NCBI RefSeq assembly: GCF_001905825.1
Contig: NZ_LIVV01000009.1
Location: forward strand, 248,001 to 312,000
DNA: 64,000 nt
Source of the DNA: Streptomyces sp. CB02009
GTDB taxonomy: Bacteria; Actinomycetota; Actinomycetes; Streptomycetales; Streptomycetaceae
Reading direction: 5' to 3'
Both the position numbers and the translations under genes were made by a program. The notes below the pieces were generated by a model. That model saw only the letters and a program-made list of their open reading frames with translations, was not told the origin of the DNA and made no database searches. Of the stretch, positions 58,027 to 64,000 are shown one piece after another; the stretch's first letter is position 1; every line of letters starts with the position of its first letter.

Positions 58027-59568
58027 TCAGTGCGCGAGCACCGGCTCCTTCTCGATCACGGCGTCGCCCTCGTCGCCGCCGTCGCCGCCCTCCAGGTGCT
58101 GCTTCGGCTTCGCCGGAAGCGCGAACATCACCACGAAGATCACGGCGAGCACGACCGCCACCCAGCCCATCGCGTTCTGGAAGGCGTCGGCGAACGCCAG
58201 GCCCGCCTCGGTCGGGGACTTCGGCGCGGGCTTGCCGTCGATGACGCCGAAGAAGACGACCGACACCAGGCCGAGGCCGAGCGCGTTGCCCATCTGCCCG
58301 GTCGTGTTGATCAGACCCGAGGCCGAGCCCGCGTGCTCCTTCGGCACCTCGGACAGGACCGCGTCCGTCAGCGGCGCCACGATGAGGCCCATGCCGAGGC
58401 CCATGACCACCAGCGGCGGGATCATCTGCCAGGACTCGATCTCCGTCCCGTACCGGCCCGCCTCGAAGAGGTAGAGCAGCACGCCCGCGATCATCGTCAG
58501 CGCACCCGCCTGGAGCACCTTCCGGCCGAAGCGCGGCACCAGCTTCTGCACCGAGAGACCGGCCGCCGTCGACACCGCGATGGAGAACGGCACACCCGTC
58601 AGACCCGCCCGCAGCGGGCTCCACCCCAGGCCGATCTGCATGTACAGCGTCCAGACCAGGAAGAAGATGCCCATCACGACACCGAAGGTCAGCTGCACCG
58701 CGATACCCGCCGCGAAGCTCTTCACCTTGAACAGCGACAGTTCGACGAGCGGCGAGCCGTCCTTCTTCGTCTTGTACTTCTCGTACGCGATGAGCGCGCC
58801 GAACACGACCAGGCTGCCGGCCATCATCAGGTGGCCCCACAGCGGCCAGTCCAGCTCACGGCCGCGGGTCAGCGGGTAGATCAGCATCAGCAGCGCCGCC
58901 GTCACCAGGAGCACACCGACCATGTCGAGCCGCAGCGCCTTCGGGGCCTTCGACTCGGTGATGAACTTGCGGCCCAGGAGCAGACCCGCGATGCCGACCG
59001 GCAGGTTGATGAGGAAGATCGGACGCCACTCCAGGCCCGCGATGTTCCACTGCGTGAGCAGCGCGCCCAGGAGCGGGCCGGAGACCGCGCCCAGACCGAT
59101 GATCGCGCCGAACATCCCGAAGACCTTGCCGCGCTCGTGCGCGGGGAAGGTGACGTGGATGATCGACAGCACCTGCGGCACCATCATCGCGGCCGCCGCG
59201 CCCTGGAGCAGGCGGGAGCCGACCAGCATCTCCTGGTTGGCCGCGAAACCGCAGAGGGCGGAGGCGATCGTGAAGCCCGCCGTGCCGAGGAGGAACAGCC
59301 GCTTGCGGCCGTAGATGTCGCCGAGCCGGCCGCCGGTGATCAGGCCGGCGGCGAACGCGAGCGCGTACCCCGCGGTGATCCACTGGATGGCCCCGAAGGA
59401 GGCGCCGAGGTCCCGCTCGATGCTCGGGATCGCGATGTTGACGATCGTGGCGTCGACCAGGTCCATGAAGGCGGCCGTCATGACGATGGCCAGGGCTATC
59501 CAGCGCCGCTTGTCGGACGTGTCGGTGGGGGCCGCGTCCGTGACGGCGTCGGCTTCGTGTGCACTCAT
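58027..59568 (-). CDS. EmrB/QacA (DHA2) multidrug MFS exporter
   Basis: 513 aa, ATG at 59568, fourteen TM helices. Helix 1 motif D1 LVDATIVNIAIPSIERDLG, motif A GRLGDIYGRKRLFLLG, motif C region GLGAVSGPLLGALL: all standard DHA2. Acidic C-terminal tail. Exports drugs or endogenous metabolites by proton antiport. Divergent from the WYL regulator; an 11-bp inverted repeat in the 60-bp gap suggests that regulator represses it. Confidence 0.93.
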   Translation of the reverse strand: MSAHEADAVTDAAPTDTSDKRRWIALAIVMTAAFMDLVDATIVNIAIPSIERDLGASFGAIQWITAGYALAFAAGLITGGRLGDIYGRKRLFLLGTAGFTIASALCGFAANQEMLVGSRLLQGAAAAMMVPQVLSIIHVTFPAHERGKVFGMFGAIIGLGAVSGPLLGALLTQWNIAGLEWRPIFLINLPVGIAGLLLGRKFITESKAPKALRLDMVGVLLVTAALLMLIYPLTRGRELDWPLWGHLMMAGSLVVFGALIAYEKYKTKKDGSPLVELSLFKVKSFAAGIAVQLTFGVVMGIFFLVWTLYMQIGLGWSPLRAGLTGVPFSIAVSTAAGLSVQKLVPRFGRKVLQAGALTMIAGVLLYLFEAGRYGTEIESWQMIPPLVVMGLGMGLIVAPLTDAVLSEVPKEHAGSASGLINTTGQMGNALGLGLVSVVFFGVIDGKPAPKSPTEAGLAFADAFQNAMGWVAVVLAVIFVVMFALPAKPKQHLEGGDGGDEGDAVIEKEPVLAH

Positions 59569-59582
59569 ACGGAGAAGATAAA

Positions 59583-59615
59583 GGCCATCTAGGTCAAATG
59601 ATGGCCTAGATGGCC
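59583..59615. promoter_or_regulatory. Operator between exporter and WYL regulator
   Basis: GGCCATCTAGG (59583-59593) and its perfect complement CCTAGATGGCC (59605-59615) are separated by 11 bp, i.e. one helical turn of spacing. It covers both divergent promoters and even the first ATG (59610) of the regulator frame, which favours the next ATG as start. Confidence 0.8.
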
Positions 59616-59630
59616 CTCATCCTGAAACGT

Positions 59631-60590
59631 ATGACGGACACCCCGGTACGACTCCTGAATCTGCTCTCGCTCCTTCAGACCCCGCGCGAGTGGCCCGGAA
59701 GCGAGCTCGCCGAACGCCTCTCGGTCTCCCCGCGCACCATCCGCCGGGACATCGACCGGCTCCGCGACCTCGGCTACCCCGTCGAGGCCACCCTCGGCGC
59801 GGTCGGCGGCTACCGGCTCGTCGCCGGTACGGCCATGCCTCCGCTCCTCCTCGACGACGAGGAGGCCGTCGCCATCGCGGTCGGACTGCGGGCGGGGGCG
59901 GGACACGCGATCGAGGGCGTCGAGGAGGCGTCGGTACGGGCCCTGGCGAAGCTGGAGCAGGTCCTGCCGGCGCGGCTGCGGCACCGGGTCTCGACCCTCC
60001 AGAACGCGACGCTCCCGCTGACGCGGGGGGACGGCGCGACGGTCACCCCCGCCACCCTGACCACCCTGGCCGGCACGGTCACCGGCCGCGAGAAGCTCCG
60101 CTTCGGGTACCGGGCGGGCGACGGCGCCGAGTCGAAGCGCCTGGTCGAGCCCTACCGGCTGGTCTCCACCGGGCGCCGGTGGTACCTCGTGGCGTACGAC
60201 CTGGGCCGGGAGGACTGGCGGACCTTCCGGGTGGACCGGGTGAGCGACCCGCTCGCCACCGGGGCCCGCTTCACACCGCGGGAGCTCCCGGCGGGCGACG
60301 CGGCACAGCTGCTGGTCCGCTCGATGTCGCGGGCGCAGCCGGAGCTCGACCTGGACGTCACCTTCGAGGCGCCGGCCGACTTCGTCACGGCGCGGCTGCC
60401 GTCCCACCTGGTCCCGACGGCGACGGGCCCGACGACCTGCCGCCTGCGCACCCGCTCGACGGACTCGGTCGAATGGCTGGCCATCCGCCTGGCCCTGGTG
60501 GACGCCCCCTTCACGATCCAGGGCCCGCCGTCCCTCCTGACCTACGTGGAAGACCTGGCGACCCGACTGACGGCATCGACGACGGGGTGA
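59631..60590 (+). CDS. YafY-type HTH-WYL transcriptional regulator
   Basis: 319 aa from ATG at 59631 (MTDTPVRLLNLLSLLQ), the usual family start; the ATG at 59610 lies inside the operator. HTH_11 domain residues 1-60 (GSELAERLSVSPRTIRRDIDRLRDLGYPVEA), WYL domain about 135-215 (VEPYRLVSTGRRWYLVAYD...TFRVDRV), WCX C-terminus. WYL domains bind nucleic-acid fragments or small ligands. No clear Shine-Dalgarno, so the message may be nearly leaderless. Likely local repressor of the exporter. Confidence 0.92.
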   Translation: MTDTPVRLLNLLSLLQTPREWPGSELAERLSVSPRTIRRDIDRLRDLGYPVEATLGAVGGYRLVAGTAMPPLLLDDEEAVAIAVGLRAGAGHAIEGVEEASVRALAKLEQVLPARLRHRVSTLQNATLPLTRGDGATVTPATLTTLAGTVTGREKLRFGYRAGDGAESKRLVEPYRLVSTGRRWYLVAYDLGREDWRTFRVDRVSDPLATGARFTPRELPAGDAAQLLVRSMSRAQPELDLDVTFEAPADFVTARLPSHLVPTATGPTTCRLRTRSTDSVEWLAIRLALVDAPFTIQGPPSLLTYVEDLATRLTASTTG

Positions 60591-60832
60591 GGGCGGAGCG
60601 GGGCCCTCGGGCGGCACGCGTGGGCCGTCGGGCGGCGCGTGGCCCTGGGCTGCGCGGGGTCCTCGGGCGGCGCGTGGGCCGTCAGGCAGCGTGTGACCCT
60701 CGGGGGCGCGTGGGGCCTGGGGCGGTGCGGGCCCTGGGCGGCGCCGGTCCTACCGGCGCAGCACGGGACCCCGGGCAGCACGGGCCCCGGGCAGCACGGG
60801 CCCCGGGCAGCACGGGCCCCGGGCAGCACGGG
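60591..60832. repeat. Degenerate GC repeats and a 16-bp tandem array
   Basis: 60591-60763 is a loose run of GGGCGGCGCGTGGGCC-type units. From 60764 a regular array follows: CGGGCCCCGGGCAGCA repeats at 60781, 60797 and 60813, with a 17-bp variant at 60764 and a partial copy at 60829. No gene is present between the WYL regulator and hrdD. Confidence 0.8.
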
Positions 60833-60869
60833 CCCCGGGGGCCCGGGGGCTTGCCCCGGGCCCCCGGGG
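60833..60869. terminator. 16-bp perfect GC hairpin between convergent genes
   Basis: CCCCGGGGGCCCGGGG (60833-60848), loop GCTTG, then its complement (60854-60869). Lies 31 bp after the hrdD stop on the minus strand and downstream of the WYL gene on the plus strand. Confidence 0.8.
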
Positions 60870-60899
60870 CCGCTGCGTGCGTCCGGGGCGCCGGCCGCT

Positions 60900-61901
60900 C
60901 TAGGCCACCGCGTCGAAGCCCGTGTCGTGCGCCATCTTCTTCAGTTCGAGCAGCGCGTGCTTCTCGATCTGCCGGATCCGCTCGCGCGTCAGGCCGTGCT
61001 GCTTGCCGACCTCCGTCAGCGTCCGCTCGCGCCCGTCCTCGATCCCGTACCGCATGCGGATGATCGAGGCCGTCCGGTGGTCCAGCTTGTCGATGAGGTC
61101 GTCGAGCTCCTCGCTGCGCAGCAGCGTGAGCACCGACTGCTCGGGCGAGATCGCCGACGTGTCCTCCAGGAGGTCGCCGAACTGCGTCTCGCCCTCGTCG
61201 TCCACCGACATGTTCAGCGAGACCGGGTCTCGCGCCCAGTCGAGCACGTCGACGACCCGCTCGGGCTTCGTGTCCAGCTCGGCCGCGATCTCCGCCGGCT
61301 CCGGCTCGCGGCCGTGCTCCCGGTTGAACTCGCGCTGCACCCGGCGGATCCGGCCGAGCTCCTCCACCAGGTGGACGGGGAGCCGGATCGTGCGGGACTG
61401 GTCGGCGATGGACCGGGTGATGGCCTGGCGGATCCACCACGTGGCGTACGTGGAGAACTTGAAGCCCTTCGCGTAGTCGAACTTCTCGACCGCGCGCACC
61501 AGACCCGCGTTCCCTTCCTGGATCAGGTCGAGCAGCGGCAGCCCGCTGCGCGGGTAGCGCCGGGCGACGGCCACCACGAGCCGCAGGTTGGACTTGATGA
61601 AGAGGTCCTTGGCACGCTCGCCCGCCTCGTAGAGGGCTTCGAGCTCCTCGCGGGACGCGCCGCCGGCCTCGGACTCCACCTCGCCGTCGAGTATCTGCCG
61701 GGCGTAGACGCCCGCCTCGATCGTCTGGGAGAGCTCGACCTCCTTGGCGGCGTCGAGCAGGGGCGTACGCGCGATCTCGTCGAGGTACATGCCGACCAGG
61801 TCGCGGTCGGCGATCTCCCCGCCCACGGCGCGAACGCTGCTTGCCCGTGCGGCCCCGCTCTTGGCGGAGGTCTGACGACGGGCGACGGCACGGGTTGCCA
61901 T
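60900..61901 (-). CDS. hrdD: RNA polymerase principal-like sigma factor HrdD
   Basis: 333 aa, ATG at 61901 (MATRAVARRQ) with GGGAG six bases upstream. Region 1.2 starts at about residue 35 (RDLVGMYLDEIARTPLLD), region 2 contains LPLLDLIQEGNAGLVRAVEKFDY and FSTYATWWIRQAITRSI, and region 4 ends in LTEVGKQHGLTRERIRQIEKHALLELKK. It lacks the long region 1.1 of HrdB, and its N-terminus matches HrdD as I recall it from S. coelicolor. A non-essential group 2 sigma factor. A perfect SigR-type promoter upstream ties it to disulfide stress. Confidence 0.93.
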   Translation of the reverse strand: MATRAVARRQTSAKSGAARASSVRAVGGEIADRDLVGMYLDEIARTPLLDAAKEVELSQTIEAGVYARQILDGEVESEAGGASREELEALYEAGERAKDLFIKSNLRLVVAVARRYPRSGLPLLDLIQEGNAGLVRAVEKFDYAKGFKFSTYATWWIRQAITRSIADQSRTIRLPVHLVEELGRIRRVQREFNREHGREPEPAEIAAELDTKPERVVDVLDWARDPVSLNMSVDDEGETQFGDLLEDTSAISPEQSVLTLLRSEELDDLIDKLDHRTASIIRMRYGIEDGRERTLTEVGKQHGLTRERIRQIEKHALLELKKMAHDTGFDAVA

Positions 61902-61962
61902 GCGTGCTCCCTTGCTGAGTAGGTCGCGACACCTTTTCGGGTGCCCTGCATCCGACGGAAAC

Positions 61963-61989
61963 AACGACTGGAATCAGGACAGAATTCCC
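61963..61989 (-). promoter_or_regulatory. SigR-type promoter of hrdD
   Basis: On the minus strand GGGAAT-N18-GTTG, exactly the GGAAT-N18-GTT consensus of the thiol-oxidative-stress sigma factor SigR. The -10 element ends 62 bp before the hrdD start codon. A SigR-dependent hrdD promoter is known in S. coelicolor, which agrees. Confidence 0.85.
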
Positions 61990-62283
61990 ACCCGGCTCAT
62001 GGATTTTCGCGATCATGCAGTATCCTGCGCGGCCGCCGCCCGTGCGGGCATGCCGGCGGCACCCACGGAGGTGCAGGTCAGACCGGGCACGAGGGGTGAT
62101 TCGACGTCGCTCGCGGGGTCCCCGACCACGCCGTCGGTGAGACCGCGATCACATGCGACGTCATCCCTCAAGACGCGTGGACGGGCCATCGGGTTGCGCG
62201 CCCGGAGGCGGAGCCCTCTCGGCCTCCCGGACTAGGTCCCGAGCCCGTTACGGCCCGCCCCTCCCCCGCCCTAGCGTCGCCCC
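61990..62283. other. Intergenic region upstream of the questin-oxidase family gene
   Basis: 294 bp. Beyond the SigR promoter of hrdD I see no gene, repeat or clear promoter; the plus-strand gene at 62284 has only a weak ribosome site in a pyrimidine-rich leader. Confidence 0.4.
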
Positions 62284-63330
62284 ATGAGCGACGCATCCGG
62301 CACCGACGCATCCGGCACCCTCGACGAAGCCCTCGAACGCCTCCACACCACGGGCCCCGAGCGCAACGGCTGGCTCACCAACCACGCCCCGATGGCCGTC
62401 GAGGCCCTGGTCCGCAACGGCCAGGCCCCGACCGTGCACCGCTGGCTGGATCACTACGCGCACAAGCTGGAGGAGCTGCCCCCGCCGTCCCGGCCGGTGA
62501 CGGCCGACGGCTGGCGCGAGGCGCTCGGCGACCCGGTCCGGATCACCGACTGGACCCGCTTCTTCGGCCGCGAGCTCGCCGAGCACCCCTGGCGGGAGGT
62601 CCTCGCCGTCTGGTGGCCGCGGCTGCTGCCGGGGATCTCGGCCTCGGCGACGCACCCCGTGATCCGTACCGGTCACGCCGTACGGACCCTCCTGGAGTCC
62701 GAGGAGGCAGCGGGCGGCGGCGGAACGACCGCGCCCCGCCTCGCCGAGCTCGCGCACGCCCTCGGCTACTGGGCGGCCCGCAACACGCCGCTGCCGAAGC
62801 TCGCCGCGCTGGCCGTGGCGCCGTCGGCGGCCGCCGCGCTCGACGCCGTGCCACCGGTTCCGGTACAGGAGGGCGGGATCCGCGACCGGCTCCCGCAGCT
62901 GACGGCGTTCCCTGTCTGGGGCGCGGCCTCGGACCCCGACACCGCGAAGGCCCTGCTCACCGAGCTGGTCACGGCGGCCACCCACCGGTACGCGACCCAC
63001 GGCCACGGCGAGCCGATCATGCTGGTCCACGCGGCGACCGCGCCCAACGCGGTCCTGCGCGCCCTGCCCGCGCTCCCGCGCGAACTGTGGGCGCCGAGCC
63101 TGGCGGCGGCGTGGACGGCCGCGGCGGCGGTGACCGCCGCGTACACGCCGCCGGAGCCGGCCGCGTACACGCCCACCCTCCTCACCGCCGAGGAGGTCTT
63201 CGAGCGGGCGGCGGCGCACGGCGACGACCACACGATCAAGTTCACCGACACGGCGCTCGACGTCGGCGACCCGCTCGCCCTGGCCGCCGCGATCCGCTCG
63301 ATCGAACTGAATCCACCGCTGCTCCAGTGA
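62284..63330 (+). CDS. Questin oxidase family protein
   Basis: 348 aa, ATG start. LDEALERLHTTGPERNGWLTNHAPMAVEALVRNGQAPTVHRWLDHY (split for reading) is the opening of the questin-oxidase-like DUF4243 family; LYW-type helix GYWAARNTPLP and HGHGEPIMLVHAATAPNAVLRALPALP follow. In fungi the family performs a Baeyer-Villiger-like opening of questin, but the bacterial substrates are unknown and no polyketide genes are near. Alpha-helical, cytoplasmic. Confidence 0.8.
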   Translation: MSDASGTDASGTLDEALERLHTTGPERNGWLTNHAPMAVEALVRNGQAPTVHRWLDHYAHKLEELPPPSRPVTADGWREALGDPVRITDWTRFFGRELAEHPWREVLAVWWPRLLPGISASATHPVIRTGHAVRTLLESEEAAGGGGTTAPRLAELAHALGYWAARNTPLPKLAALAVAPSAAAALDAVPPVPVQEGGIRDRLPQLTAFPVWGAASDPDTAKALLTELVTAATHRYATHGHGEPIMLVHAATAPNAVLRALPALPRELWAPSLAAAWTAAAAVTAAYTPPEPAAYTPTLLTAEEVFERAAAHGDDHTIKFTDTALDVGDPLALAAAIRSIELNPPLLQ

Positions 63331-63433
63331 GCCGGTGCACGGTGGGACCGGGACCAGGTCCGGCACCGGCGACGGGACCGGCACCGGGACCGAAGCGCGG
63401 GCCCGGATCGGGCGGTGGGTCCGGCCCCGGCGG

Positions 63434-64000
63434 CTAGCCGAACTGCACCGACCGCTTGGCCAGTCCCATCCAGAACCCGTCGATGACCGACCGCTCCGCG
63501 TCGAGGTCGCCCGCCGCGTCCGCCGCGCCCATCGTGACGAAGAGGGGGGCGAAGTGCTCCGTACGCGGGTGGGCGAGACGCCCGGCCGGGGACTTGTGCT
63601 CGAAGTCGAGGAGCGCGTCGACGTCCCGCGCGGCGAGGGCCTCGTGCCCCCAGGCGTCGAACTCGGCCGACCAGCCCGGCACCCCGCCGCCGGTGTGCCG
63701 GAGGGCGGCCAGGTTGTGGGTGAAGAAGCCGCTGCCCACGATCAGGACGCCCTCGTCGCGGAGCGGGGCGAGCCTGCGTCCGATGTCCATGAGGCGGCGC
63801 GGGTCGAGGGTGGGCATGGAGATCTGCAGGACGGGGATGTCGGCGTCCGGGAACATCTCGACGAGCGGCACGTACGCGCCGTGGTCGAGGCCCCGGTCGG
63901 GGATGTCCTGGACGGGCGTGCCGGGCGCGCGGAGCAGCTTGCGGACGGCCTCGGCGAGCTGCGGCGCGCCGGGGGCCGCGTACTGGACGCGGTAGTAGTG
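63434..64000 (-). CDS. DODA-type extradiol ring-opening dioxygenase, N-terminus cut
   Basis: The frame is open to base 64000, giving the last 188 residues of a protein of about 255-260. DRGLDHGAYVPLVEMFPDADIPVLQISM carries the active-site His of the LigB/DODA family, followed by GVLIVGSGFFTHNLAAL and, near the end, HPRTEHFAPLFVTMGAAD with the last conserved His. These metal-dependent enzymes cleave catechol-like rings (4,5-DOPA type). The metal-binding N-terminal His residues lie beyond the window. An internal GTG at 63871 is not the real start. Confidence 0.88.
   Translation of the reverse strand, partial: HYYRVQYAAPGAPQLAEAVRKLLRAPGTPVQDIPDRGLDHGAYVPLVEMFPDADIPVLQISMPTLDPRRLMDIGRRLAPLRDEGVLIVGSGFFTHNLAALRHTGGGVPGWSAEFDAWGHEALAARDVDALLDFEHKSPAGRLAHPRTEHFAPLFVTMGAADAAGDLDAERSVIDGFWMGLAKRSVQFG

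Overview
The window is a high-GC chromosomal segment (strong G/C preference at third codon positions, many GTG and a few TTG starts, GTGA/ATGA gene overlaps) that reads as Streptomyces. Family-restricted genes support this: an SsgA-like sporulation protein, the actinobacterial divisome protein SepX/GlpR, the sigma factor HrdD, tricorn protease and a DUF6227 protein. No CRISPR array, rRNA or complete insertion sequence was found. About 59 protein genes and one tRNA-Ala are called; the first and last genes run off the window.

1-9.9 kb: a LysE-type exporter (cut), a YbaK-type deacylase, an ArsR-like regulator, a beta-lactamase-fold serine hydrolase, a three-gene ECF metal transporter (nikMN-nikQ-nikO) preceded by a near-consensus Nur box (so probably nickel), an SsgA-like gene, and an MMPL exporter with its TetR regulator. 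9.9-20.3 kb: tricorn protease, small stress-type and acetyltransferase genes, a translationally coupled monooxygenase/hydrolase/dehydrogenase operon divergent from a MerR regulator, and exodeoxyribonuclease III.

20.3-24.6 kb: an accessory island next to tRNA-Ala. It holds an HTH-methyltransferase-specificity fusion without a restriction subunit, a coupled 79-residue membrane protein, and a separate DGxxR-type protein. It carries its own 19-bp palindrome and a 40-bp perfect palindromic terminator. It is the best candidate for an undescribed defence or epigenetic system.

24.7-39.6 kb: core genes. These are sepX, a galU-moeA-moaC-mog-rimJ operon (MoeA has a histidine-rich N-terminal extension), 5-formyl-THF cycloligase, a penicillin-acylase family enzyme, a K+/H+ antiporter, an MFS exporter, an FmdB zinc-ribbon gene with a CIRCE operator, MTA phosphorylase, a CpaB-like protein and mscL.

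39.9-54.5 kb: a block, almost all on the minus strand, that looks like a hypoxia/nitrate module. It contains nirBD, narK, pyruvate formate-lyase and its activase, then a tightly coupled membrane molybdoenzyme operon (NarI-like cytochrome b, Nas/Nap-like catalytic subunit, four-cluster Fe-S subunit, Rieske protein, two-TM protein). A divergent CbiX-type chelatase would supply siroheme to NirBD. The molybdopterin genes at 26.5-29 kb could supply its cofactor.

54.5-64 kb: LtrA, an NylC-like P1 peptidase, DUF6227, an EmrB/QacA exporter divergent from a WYL regulator over an 11-bp inverted repeat, hrdD with a perfect SigR-type promoter, a questin-oxidase family protein, and a cut DODA-type dioxygenase.
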